Shown in pieces: positions 16,501 through 24,212 of a DNA stretch of 26,617 nucleotides (positions are counted from its first letter, which is position 1; every line of letters begins with the position of its first letter). The position numbers and the translations under genes are program-made. Below the pieces are notes generated by a model that was given only the letters and a program-made list of their open reading frames with translations, was not told the origin of the DNA and made no database searches. This DNA comes from DATKDU01 sp035512595 (lineage in GTDB: Bacteria; Planctomycetota; Planctomycetia; Pirellulales; Pirellulaceae), in contig DATKDU010000366.1 in the NCBI GenBank assembly GCA_035512595.1, positions 1 through 26,617 on the forward strand. The letters are read 5' to 3'.

Positions 16501-18737
16501 CGAACCAGACTCCCACGTCGGCCACGCACACCGTGACCGTCATCAGCGGCCCGTCGAACGGCACGACACAAGTCATCGACGGCGTGGTCCACTACACGCC
16601 CGCCCAGGACTACCACGGTCCGGACAGCTTTGTCTACCAGCTCAGCGACGGCACGTTTACCGACACCGCCACAGTGAGCATCACCGTCAATCCCGTCAAC
16701 GACGCGCCGGTCGCCAATCCCGACAGCGCCGCCGTCGATGAAGACACCTTTGTCGATGTGGCCGTGCTGGCCAACGACCGCGACGTTGACTTGGGAACCA
16801 CCCCCGCCACGCAAATCCCCACGACCGCCACGCACAGCGTGATCGTCGTCGGCAATCCGGCCCGCGGAACGGTCTCGGTCAATGCCGACGGCTCGATCCG
16901 CTACACCCCGGCCGCCGATTACTTTGGTCCCGACTCGTTCACCTACAAGGTCAACGACGGCCTGCTGGATTCCAACACGGCCACCGTCTCGATCACGGTC
17001 AACAACACACCCGACGCTCCGGTCGCCAACGACGACAATGTGGTGACGTTCGAAGACACGCCGCTGTCGATCAACGTCATGAACAATGATTGGGACGTGG
17101 ACTTGGGCGTCACGCCCCTGACGCAGATTCCGACGGCGGCGACCCACACCGTCACGATTGAGGTCCAACCGCTCAATGGTTCGGTCTCGATCAATGCCGC
17201 CACCGGCGTCGTGACTTATACCCCCAACCTGAATTTCAACGGCAACGACAGCTTCACCTATCGGCTGACCGACGGGAGCGGACTGTTCGACACGGCGGTC
17301 GTCAACGTCCGCGTGGATGACGTCAACGACGCGCCCGAGGCGTTCAACGACAGCGCAACGACCGACGAAGACACGCCCATTTTCATCCCGGTCCTGGCCA
17401 ACGACCGGGACGTGGACCTGGGGGACACGCCGGCCGAGCGAATTCCCACGAGCACCACGCACACGATCGCGATCACCACGCCCCCCTCCCACGGCACCGC
17501 CCAGGTGCAGCTCGACGGCACCGTCCTGTACACGCCGGCCGCCAATTACCACGGGCCCGATCTGTTCCGCTACCGGATCAACGACGGCTTCCTGAATTCC
17601 AACATTGCCGACGTCAACATCACGGTCATCTCGGTCAACGACCCCCCCGTCGTAGCCGACGACTTCTTCACCGCCATCAAGCACAATCCGCCCACGCAGG
17701 ATTTTGCCAACCAGCAGATCTTCGTCCTGGCCAACGACCAGGTGAATGATCCCGATCCGGGCGAAGTGCTGACGATCGTCTCGGTCATTCAGCCGGTCAA
17801 CGGCAGCGTAACCATCGCGGGGGACGGGAAGTCCGTCTTCTACACCCCCAACGTCGGCTACGAAGGGCCCGATTTCTTCACCTACACGGTCGAGGACAAC
17901 GGCACCAATCCCGACAACCTCCAGGCCACCGCCACCGTCACGATCGACGTGGTCAACTTCATCCCCACGGACATCAGCGGCACGGTCTGGATGGATACCG
18001 ACAATGACGGACTGATGGAGGATCACGAGCGGCGGCTGGCCGGCGTTGACATCCGCATCCAGGGAACGAGCTTCCGCGGAATCACCTTGGACCAGACGGT
18101 TCAGACCGACATCAACGGCTTTTATATCTTCCTCGATGTGGAGCCGGGGGATTACACGGTCACTCAATCGCAACCCTTCTACCTGAAGGACGGCAAGGAC
18201 GTTTTCAACACGACCACCAACGGCTTTGACACGACCATTCCCATCGTCACCGGCTCGTTCAACGACCAGTTCACGATCAGCATCCCGCTGCTCAGCACCG
18301 ACAACCCGTCCAAGACTCTCAGCGGCAATAACTTCGGCGAGATGGGGCTCGACTCGGCCTATATCAACATTGCCGAGCTGTTGGCCTCGACAACGAACAA
18401 CGGCTTCCTGCTGGCGATTGGCCCGGGTAGCGAGTCGCTGTGGCATCAGAAGATGGATGGATGGGACGGCGCGCTGTCGTGCTCGGTGGTGCTCAACTCC
18501 ACCGATTCGCTGACCTTCAGCGTCTTCGACGGCGTTACCACGCGTACCACGACGCTGACGCAGTCGGGGACGACCCGCTTCCGGATCGTCGGGCAAGACG
18601 GCTCCGGCGGCTACCTGATCCGCATCGAAGGCTCGGCCGAGGACTTCGGCTGGACCCTGGCCGCCGCCCAGCCGCAAGCCGAAGGGGAGTCGGACTATAC
18701 CCGCGACGTCGATGCCGTCATGAGCAGCCTCGTTTAA
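13575..18737 (+). CDS. LEPR-XLL exported protein P2: dockerin, cohesin-like domain, tandem cadherin-like repeats, SdrD_B
   Basis: A 1720-residue exported protein. The ATG at 13575 has only a weak AGG 7 bases upstream. Order: basic leader with LESRQLLAG (residues 33-41); two dockerin-type loops (D53-x-D-x-N ... D64, and D110-x-N-x-D114); a cohesin-like domain (about 140-455) starting EFRIVYLQPG, with a TGGTFTLTF module nested at about 214-325; nine Ig/cadherin-like repeats (about 458-1462), most with DED-T, ANDxD and YTPxxxYxGxDSFTY signatures; an SdrD_B-like prealbumin fold (PTDISGTVWMDTDND, about 1463-1590); and a C-terminal module (1592-1720) shared with P3, ending in AEGESDY plus a short tail. 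It is a probable calcium-stabilised rod on the cell surface or in the matrix. Having both a dockerin and a cohesin-like domain, it could bridge P1 and P3; that role is inference. One cysteine is seen. Confidence 0.88.
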   Translation: MNHRRSTSPPRKSRRPSKSQQRWARRILLAEHLESRQLLAGDLNFHNAFFPQDVDQNNFVSARDALVIINQLNAGGPRQFLGGSTSSATTSSTAEGEGEATTSDALYMYDVNNDGYVSASDAMRVVNLLNEQAGEHAEVMEFRIVYLQPGTNNPIPGNTITKGTDFEIAVIVQDIRGQDQIGPVGDRGVAAASIDLLLNTKALARVELEEVQTVRITGNPTGGTFTLTFNDGTAIRTTAGIQYNPLVESRVAIANRIQTALAALSNIGAGNVEVVPADAIFGGVPTDFVVRFQGALGNKSLQLMTGNPSQLTGGTNPQIQITELFDGSFSTESFRRSLLRRYQVVGGQLIADYNTVVTGADASNPDRIDNAGGLHSDFLSVGHFPDGQEADPRLLLRFRMDTLDAGNFTVVGSVLDVDENLLYSVLDATHGDPLDPSEIKITNPPVLKIIEPFSANPDAFTFAEDLGVQVGTPAPVTLNVLTNDTTNNSSGAPAGALPTSVIISALNGVSVTVGQSIVTSAGGTVTLNTGSKTLNYLPAPNHNGTDVFTYTIRNPNTGVTDTATVTITLTPVNDAPINTLPSLAAARTVAEDGTLTFPGNISVADVDAGGNDIQTSLSVANGTLTLSTTTGLTFIAGDGISDATVTFQGTVAEINAALNGMQYKPNANFNGNDTLQMITSDLGNSPAPALSDSDSMAIIVTAVNDAPTISVPGPQSAIETLETTLGAITVDDVDFLPATVMQVSLSVDGLGSFTLASLTGLSFTTGDGTADSSMAFSGTLANVNAALAGIKYTAGLGDASAPRTLSITNNDGGASGAGGPLSAAASVTIDVVPLDRPFARDDAFTVNEDSTAADAPNPLPVLDNDFKDEGNTLVIVAITQPANGTVIDNGDGTLSYVPDADFFGTDTFTYTINQTIDPKAPEDLDENQIATVTITVINTPDPPVANDDTATTDEDTTVAIAVMANDRDIDLSVNPANQTPTSATHTVTVISGPSNGTTQVIDGVVHYTPAQDYHGPDSFVYQLSDGTFTDTATVSITVNPVNDAPVANPDSAAVDEDTFVDVAVLANDRDVDLGTTPATQIPTTATHSVIVVGNPARGTVSVNADGSIRYTPAADYFGPDSFTYKVNDGLLDSNTATVSITVNNTPDAPVANDDNVVTFEDTPLSINVMNNDWDVDLGVTPLTQIPTAATHTVTIEVQPLNGSVSINAATGVVTYTPNLNFNGNDSFTYRLTDGSGLFDTAVVNVRVDDVNDAPEAFNDSATTDEDTPIFIPVLANDRDVDLGDTPAERIPTSTTHTIAITTPPSHGTAQVQLDGTVLYTPAANYHGPDLFRYRINDGFLNSNIADVNITVISVNDPPVVADDFFTAIKHNPPTQDFANQQIFVLANDQVNDPDPGEVLTIVSVIQPVNGSVTIAGDGKSVFYTPNVGYEGPDFFTYTVEDNGTNPDNLQATATVTIDVVNFIPTDISGTVWMDTDNDGLMEDHERRLAGVDIRIQGTSFRGITLDQTVQTDINGFYIFLDVEPGDYTVTQSQPFYLKDGKDVFNTTTNGFDTTIPIVTGSFNDQFTISIPLLSTDNPSKTLSGNNFGEMGLDSAYINIAELLASTTNNGFLLAIGPGSESLWHQKMDGWDGALSCSVVLNSTDSLTFSVFDGVTTRTTTLTQSGTTRFRIVGQDGSGGYLIRIEGSAEDFGWTLAAAQPQAEGESDYTRDVDAVMSSLV
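16404..17648 (+). repeat. Four near-equal ~104-residue repeats inside P2
   Basis: Residues 944-1045, 1046-1149, 1150-1254 and 1255-1358 are 102 to 105 residues each. They share D-S/D-x-x-T-x-D-E-D-T, then N-D-x-D-x-D-L, then P-T-x-x-T-H, and YTP ... F-x-Y-R/K. The N-D-R-D-V-D-L-G ... T-P ... I-P-T segment before T-H is absent from the five other repeats of this protein, so this block looks like a local expansion. Confidence 0.75.
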
Positions 18738-18742
18738 GTCCC

Positions 18743-18794
18743 GCTCCTGCACGTGGGAGCACGAGCCCTGGAAACCAGGCGACGGTTCCAGGGC
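18743..18794 (+). terminator. Two stem-loops after the P2 stop codon
   Basis: GCTCC (18743-18747) pairs with GGAGC (18756-18760). GCCCTGGAA (18765-18773) pairs perfectly with TTCCAGGGC (18786-18794) over a 12-base loop. CCTGG/CCAGG (18767-18771 and 18775-18779) is a competing smaller hairpin in the same stretch. There is no T-run, so it may be a Rho-assisted or RNA-stabilising structure, or a switch between two folds. Confidence 0.5.
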
Positions 18795-19004
18795 CTCTGG
18801 ATCGGTTTCGTCGTCACCCCTAACTGCACCCAAAGTCAAGGAATATGACTGACGCGCGATGTGCCTGAGCAGAGGGTCAGCGCGCTACGCAGACTCGGCA
18901 TTCCGGTTCAGAAAGGCTTTCACGCCGATCTGAAACGCGTCGGGTGGCATGGCAAAGGTCGTATTACGCGGAGGGGCGCAATGCCGGTTTAACCTCGGTG
19001 GAAC

Positions 19005-19009
19005 AGGAG
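19005..19009 (+). promoter_or_regulatory. Shine-Dalgarno AGGAG deciding the P3 start
   Basis: AGGAG sits 6 bases before the ATG at 19016. The in-frame GTG at 18944 would add 24 residues without a ribosome site and would move the LEPR motif away from its usual distance of about 30-40 residues. No convincing -35/-10 pair is seen in 18738-19004. Confidence 0.65.
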
Positions 19010-19015
19010 TCCAAA

Positions 19016-21760
19016 ATGCCGAATCTTCGCCAGTCCCTCCCCGGCGGGCTCCGCCAAGACCGCTGCCGCCCATCGCGTCGTGGAGCCGGTTTGAATCGCC
19101 GCACCCTGATGGCAGAGCAGCTCGAGCCGCGGATGCTGTTGGCGGGAGAGGTGCTGGAATTCAAGATCCTGTTTCTCCAGCCGGGAACCATGACCCCTAT
19201 GCCGGCGACGATCAGCAAAGGGGCTGATTTTGAGATCGGCGTCTTCGTGCAGGATCTCCGCGGCCCCGATCAAACTGGCGTGTTTGGGGACCGGGGCGTG
19301 TTCAGCGCCATGCTGGACCTCAACCTGAACTCGAAGTCGCTGGCCAAGGTGGAGATCAACGAAATCCAGCGGGTCAAGATCACGGGGAGTCCCACCGGCG
19401 GCACCTTCACGCTGACGTTCCACGACGGAACGACGGCCCGGACCACTCTGGGAATCCCGTACCGTCCCTTGACCGAATCGCGAGTCGCGATTGCTGGGCG
19501 CATCCAGGCCGCACTCGCCGCCCTGCCGAACATCGGGGCGGGAAATGTCGAGGTGATTCCCAGCCTGTCGGACCCGCTGGCGTTCGACATCCGCTTTCAA
19601 GGGGCGCGCGGCGACAAGAGTTTCGCGCTCATGAACGGCAATCCCTTGGGCCTGACCGGTGGCACGAGCCCAGCGATCCAAATCACGGAGGTCGTGGACG
19701 GGACCTACTCGCCCGAGGCGTTTCGCCACGCCCTGCGGCGCTACCACGTTGTCGCCGGACAATTAGTGGCGGACTACAACCAGGTCGTCACCGGCTCGGA
19801 CCGCGATGGGCCGGATCGGATCGACGATGTGGGAGGCGTACACACCGACTTCTTCACCGGGCATTTCCCCGACGGCAGCGAGGCCGATCCGCGTTTGCTG
19901 TTCCGCGTCCGCATGAACGCGCTGGAAGTCGGCGATTTCTCGGTGCAGGGGAGCGTGGACGACATCGATGGGGAGATTCTGCTCTATTCCGTGCTCGATC
20001 CAGAGTATAGCGGCCTGATCCTTCCCGAGGAGATCAAGATCAGCAATCCGCCGCCGCTGAAAATCGTCGGGCCGTTTGCCGCCAACCCCGACACGTACAC
20101 CCTCAAAGAAGACGCCGCCGCCAAGACGCTCTACGTCCTGTCCAACGACAAGGCCAACAGCCCGACGACCGGACTGCCGAGCGGCCCCCTGCCCACCAAC
20201 GTGGTGATCGTCGGCGTGAGCGCGCCCTCGCTCGGCGGCGCCGTTTCCATCAACACCGGCGCGAAAAGCTTGCGCTACAAGCCGGCTGCGAACGCAAACG
20301 GCACGGAAACGTTTACCTACACGATCCGCCAGACGACCACGGGGATTACGGATACCGCGACTGTCACCGTCAACATCACTCCGGTCAACGACGCGCCCAA
20401 GGCGGCCCCCGACGCTTACGTCACGAACCAGAACACGCCGCTCGTCATCGCCGCCCCCGGCGTCCTGGCCAACGATTCCGACGTCGATAGCCCCACGATT
20501 TGGACCAACGGCATTTCGACGCTGCCGAAGAAGGGCACGGTAACGCTGGCCAGCAACGGCTCGTTCACCTACACCCCCCGCACCGGCGCCGTCGGCCTCG
20601 ATACGTTCAAGTACCGCGTCACCGACGGCAGCCTGACCAGCATCGGAACAGTCACCATCCGCATCAACGCCAATCCGACCGCCAAGAACGACAGCTTCAC
20701 CTCCGCCATGGAAATTGCGGGGCAGACGCACGCCGTATTGGCCAACGACACGTTTGCTCCCGACAAGAACGAGATCCTGACGATTACCCACGTTCAAGGG
20801 GCGGAAGGGACTGCCGCGACCAGCGCCGGCGGCGGAGTCACGATTGCCGACGGCGGCAAGTCGATCCTGTACACGCCTCTGGCTGGCTACGTAGGAGCGG
20901 ACAGCTACACCTACACGATCAGCGACGGCAGCGGCGGCTCGGCCACGGCCACCGTGACGGTGAACGTCGTCACGCCGGTGCCGACCGACATCACCGGGAC
21001 CGTCTACATCGATACCGATAACGACAACGTGATCGATGCCGCGGAGCGGCGGCTGGCCGGCGTCGAGATCACCTTGCAGGGGACCGACATCGGGGGCACG
21101 GCGGTCAACGTCACCGTCCAAACCGATTTCAACGGTCAGTACGTCATTCCCGCCGTCCTTCCCGGCACGTACACGGTCCGCCAGCTTCAGCCCGAGAACC
21201 TGCGCGACGGCAAGGACCGCTACAACAAAACCGCCAAAGGGGCCGACGGCCTGGCGATCGTCAAGACCAGCGGCAATGACTTCTTCACGATCCAGCTTCC
21301 GGTTCTCGGCACTCAGGCTTCGTCCCACACGCTGCCCAACAACAACTTCGGCGAGCTGGGCTTCGTCACCGGCTTCCTCAACTCCACCGCAATGTCCGCC
21401 TTCAAGGGGACGAGCAACCTGTGGCTCAACCTGCGGACGACTGACAACGCCCAGCTCTGGCAGTCGCGGCAGCTAGGCTGGGCCAACCTCAAGAGCGCCA
21501 GCTTCGACCTGACCACGCAGACGCTGACGGTCGAGGACCTCGGCGGCAATCTGTTTGCCCGCGTACTGACGACCGGCCCCGAGCTGCCGCGGTACCGCAT
21601 CATCGGCGGCGGCGCCACCACCCATCGCCTGATACGCATCGAAGGCTCGGCCGCCGACTTCGGCTGGACGCTCTCCACGACTCCGCTCCCTCCGCCGGAA
21701 GGAGAGGGGGACTATGCCAGCAACGTGGACGTGCTGATGGGGGCGATCGGGTTCGTCTAA
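19016..21760 (+). CDS. LEPR-XLL exported protein P3: cohesin-like domain, Ig-like repeats, SdrD_B
   Basis: A 914-residue paralogue of P2 from the ATG at 19016. Order: basic leader with LEPRMLLAG (residues 36-44), the most canonical LEPR-XLL of the three; a cohesin-like domain (about 46-355) collinear with that of P2, including the nested TGGTFTLTF module (about 121-220) and identical strings such as NIGAGNVEV and VGDFSV-type strands; three Ig/cadherin-like repeats (about 357-461, 462-557, 558-653); an SdrD_B-like domain (PTDITGTVYIDTDND, about 655-785); and a C-terminal module (about 786-914) with LIRIEGSAADFGWTL and the tail PPPEGEGDY. Unlike P2 it has no dockerin, and only three repeats instead of nine. 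It probably arose by tandem duplication with P2 followed by repeat gain or loss. Expected location is cell surface or matrix; the binding partner is unknown. Confidence 0.88.
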   Translation: MPNLRQSLPGGLRQDRCRPSRRGAGLNRRTLMAEQLEPRMLLAGEVLEFKILFLQPGTMTPMPATISKGADFEIGVFVQDLRGPDQTGVFGDRGVFSAMLDLNLNSKSLAKVEINEIQRVKITGSPTGGTFTLTFHDGTTARTTLGIPYRPLTESRVAIAGRIQAALAALPNIGAGNVEVIPSLSDPLAFDIRFQGARGDKSFALMNGNPLGLTGGTSPAIQITEVVDGTYSPEAFRHALRRYHVVAGQLVADYNQVVTGSDRDGPDRIDDVGGVHTDFFTGHFPDGSEADPRLLFRVRMNALEVGDFSVQGSVDDIDGEILLYSVLDPEYSGLILPEEIKISNPPPLKIVGPFAANPDTYTLKEDAAAKTLYVLSNDKANSPTTGLPSGPLPTNVVIVGVSAPSLGGAVSINTGAKSLRYKPAANANGTETFTYTIRQTTTGITDTATVTVNITPVNDAPKAAPDAYVTNQNTPLVIAAPGVLANDSDVDSPTIWTNGISTLPKKGTVTLASNGSFTYTPRTGAVGLDTFKYRVTDGSLTSIGTVTIRINANPTAKNDSFTSAMEIAGQTHAVLANDTFAPDKNEILTITHVQGAEGTAATSAGGGVTIADGGKSILYTPLAGYVGADSYTYTISDGSGGSATATVTVNVVTPVPTDITGTVYIDTDNDNVIDAAERRLAGVEITLQGTDIGGTAVNVTVQTDFNGQYVIPAVLPGTYTVRQLQPENLRDGKDRYNKTAKGADGLAIVKTSGNDFFTIQLPVLGTQASSHTLPNNNFGELGFVTGFLNSTAMSAFKGTSNLWLNLRTTDNAQLWQSRQLGWANLKSASFDLTTQTLTVEDLGGNLFARVLTTGPELPRYRIIGGGATTHRLIRIEGSAADFGWTLSTTPLPPPEGEGDYASNVDVLMGAIGFV

Positions 21761-21776
21761 GACCGCCGCATTGTCT

Positions 21777-23861
21777 TCACTTCGCCGACACAAAGCAGCA
21801 CAGCGACCGAAACGACAGCGTCAAGCGCCGCGAGCGCGGCGGCGGCGGGCCGTCCTGGTCGGGATAGACGTCGTAGGGGGGCGCGGCGGCCGTGTCGATG
21901 AACAGCCGCCAGAAAGTCCCCTTGGCCACCGGCGGCAGGATGAACTCCCGCGGCTCGTGCGTTGCGTTGACGAGCAAAAGCACATCTCGCGCCTTTCCAT
22001 CCGGGTCGTGCTCGGCATCGACCCGCTTGAACAGCGCGGTCAGCGTCGAATCGTCGCCGTGCCAATCGACCGCCGTCCCCAAGGCGCTGAACCAGCTCAC
22101 GTCGGGCAGTTCCCCCTCGAACTTCGGCTGGCCGGTCAGGAAGTGGTCCCGCCGCACTGTCGGCTGGCCCCGCCGGAATTTGGTGACCGCCTGCGTGAAC
22201 CGCACGAGGTCGGCATTCCGCTCCACCAGCGACCAGTCAAACCACGAAATGTCATTGTCCTGGCAGTAGGCGTTGTTGTTCCCCTTTTGCGTCCTTCGGC
22301 ATTCATCGCCGGCCACGATCATCGGCACTCCCTGGCTGAGCATCAGCGTTGCCAGGAAGTTTTTGATCTGTCGCCGGCGCGTGTCATCGACGTCGTGCCG
22401 CTTGGTCGGCCCTTCGACGCCATAGTTGTCGCTGTAGTTGTTGTTTTCGCCGTCGCGGTTCCCTTCGCCGTTGGCCTCGTTGTGCTTCTCCTTGTAGCTG
22501 ACGAGGTCATTGAGCGTGAAACCGTCGTGGCTGGTGACCAGGTTGATGCTGCAAAACGGCGCCCGTCCGCCGTGCTCGTACAGGTCGCTCGAGCCGGCCA
22601 GCCGCGTAACGAAGGCGCCGAGCTTTGACTTATCGCCGCGCCAGAATCGCCGCATGTCGTCCCGGTAGTGGCCGTTCCATTCGGCCCACCGCAGGTCGCC
22701 GAACGAGCCGACCTGATACGCCCCCGCCGCGTCCCACGCCTCGGCGATGATCTTCGTATCGGCCAGGAGCGGATCCTCGGCAATTGCCTCCACCAGCGGC
22801 GGGTTGGGCACCAGGTGCCCGTCCCGATTGCGGCTGAGGATCGACGCCAGGTCGAAGCGGAAACCATCGACGTGGTAGTTGTGGACCCACTGCCGGAGGC
22901 AATGGAAAATCATCTCGCGGACGATGGGGTGATTGCCGTTGATCGTGTTGCCACAGCCGGAGAAGTTGACGTAGCGGCTGCCGCCGTTGCCGAGCATGTA
23001 ATAGACGCGGTTCTCCAGCCCCTTGAAGGAGAGGACCGGCCCCAGCTCGTTCCCCTCGCAGGTGTGGTTGAAGACGACGTCGAGGATGACTTCCATCCCC
23101 GCGGCATGCAGCGCCTTGACCATCTGTTTGAACTCGACGGCCACGGCCCCCGGCTCCTGCGAGACGCCGTAGCCGTGGTGCGGAGCGAAGAACGCCAGCG
23201 GGTCGTAGCCCCAGTAGTTTTTCTTATCGATCGGGCGGCCCCAGAAATCGCCCGTTGGAAAAGCGTGTACCGGCATCAGCTCGACCGCGGTAATGCCGAG
23301 GCTTTTGAGGTACGGGATTTTCTCGATCAGGCCGAGGTAGGTGCCGGGATGCTTGACGTGGCTCGACTTGTGCTTGGTGAAGCCCCGGACGTGCGTCTCG
23401 TAGATGATCGTCTCGGAGACGCTGCGCCGCAGGTGGCGGTCCCCTTCCCAGTCGAAGTAATCATCGACGACGACGCACTTGGGGGGGCGGATTAGCCCAT
23501 CGTCGCTGCGCTGAAACGTGCCGGCCAGGGCCTTGGCATACGGATCGATCAGCCGCGCATTGCCGACGAACCACTGGCCGCTTTCGGGATCGAATGGTCC
23601 ATCGGCCTGGAAGTGATAGAGCTGTCCCGCGCTCACGCCCGGGACGAAGATGCTCCAGATGTCCCCCCAGCGGTCGGTGTCGCGGGCAAAGGGGATGATC
23701 TCGGTCGGCTCGCGATCGTTCACCTCGTCATACAGCAGCAGCCGCATTTCCTTCGCGCTGCGGCTGAAGACGACGAATTGCACCCCGTTGTCATGCAAGA
23801 TCGCCCCGTAGGGGAGCATGTGGGTGAATTGGAGTTTCGGATGGACGTGTCGCATGAGCAT
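21777..23861 (-). CDS. glgX: Glycogen debranching enzyme (isoamylase type, GH13)
   Basis: A 694-residue enzyme that hydrolyses alpha-1,6 branches of glycogen limit dextrins in the cytoplasm. The start ATG (23859-23861) follows GAAGG (23869-23873 on the plus strand) by 7 bases; a second ATG two codons later is possible. An N-terminal CBM48 domain (about 15-110) precedes the GH13 barrel. Conserved regions seen: DVVFNHTCEGNE, GFRFD with nucleophile D337, IIAEAWD with acid/base E374, and VTSHDGFT with transition-state stabiliser D446. The stretch PMIVAGDE ... QKGNNNAYCQDN is diagnostic for GlgX. The length is normal and no key residue is missing. The open frame continues far upstream but only as a shadow of the opposite gene. 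Its stop is 16 bases from that of P3, convergent. No other glycogen gene is in the window. Confidence 0.95.
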   Translation of the reverse strand: MLMRHVHPKLQFTHMLPYGAILHDNGVQFVVFSRSAKEMRLLLYDEVNDREPTEIIPFARDTDRWGDIWSIFVPGVSAGQLYHFQADGPFDPESGQWFVGNARLIDPYAKALAGTFQRSDDGLIRPPKCVVVDDYFDWEGDRHLRRSVSETIIYETHVRGFTKHKSSHVKHPGTYLGLIEKIPYLKSLGITAVELMPVHAFPTGDFWGRPIDKKNYWGYDPLAFFAPHHGYGVSQEPGAVAVEFKQMVKALHAAGMEVILDVVFNHTCEGNELGPVLSFKGLENRVYYMLGNGGSRYVNFSGCGNTINGNHPIVREMIFHCLRQWVHNYHVDGFRFDLASILSRNRDGHLVPNPPLVEAIAEDPLLADTKIIAEAWDAAGAYQVGSFGDLRWAEWNGHYRDDMRRFWRGDKSKLGAFVTRLAGSSDLYEHGGRAPFCSINLVTSHDGFTLNDLVSYKEKHNEANGEGNRDGENNNYSDNYGVEGPTKRHDVDDTRRRQIKNFLATLMLSQGVPMIVAGDECRRTQKGNNNAYCQDNDISWFDWSLVERNADLVRFTQAVTKFRRGQPTVRRDHFLTGQPKFEGELPDVSWFSALGTAVDWHGDDSTLTALFKRVDAEHDPDGKARDVLLLVNATHEPREFILPPVAKGTFWRLFIDTAAAPPYDVYPDQDGPPPPRSRRLTLSFRSLCCFVSAK

Positions 23862-24212
23862 AGGTGGGCCTTCGATGCAGCGCGGAGAGGTGGCGACGTG
23901 CGGCCGGCGGTAAACCAAGGTGTGCGAGCACGCTACAGGCCGGAAAAAACTCCCCGTCTTCTCACGAGGAATGGCCGGCCGGCATGTTGCCGGAGCACTA
24001 CGCCGAAAAATACCACCTGCCCGCGCGCATGGCGGCCCAGAACGCCAATATAGCTTAGAAATCGGGCTTTCCCCGGCCGTGTCGCGCCGCCTCGGGAAGA
24101 TTTGTCCGCTACGTCGCGGCAGCCGGTGTGTGAAGCGGCAGCACGTGCATAAACTGTAACGGGCCGGAGACATTGGGACCGAGTTGCCTCCGATTCTGCC
24201 GAGGATCCCCGC
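23862..24212. promoter_or_regulatory. Divergent intergenic region between glgX and the DUF6807 gene
   Basis: A 351-base gap with no gene I can support; it must hold the promoters of both flanking genes. Weak candidates only: TATATT on the minus strand (plus-strand AATATA at 24047-24052) for glgX, and TAAACT at 24150-24155 for the plus-strand gene. Neither has a good -35. Confidence 0.3.

Noticed and set aside
16404..17648. CRISPR-like periodic repeats
   Set aside because: The periodicity of about 310 bases is coding-level domain repetition with diverged DNA, not short identical repeats with spacers.
18944..19015. In-frame extension of P3 from the GTG at 18944
   Set aside because: No ribosome site, and the AGGAG before the ATG at 19016 together with LEPR-XLL spacing favour the shorter form.
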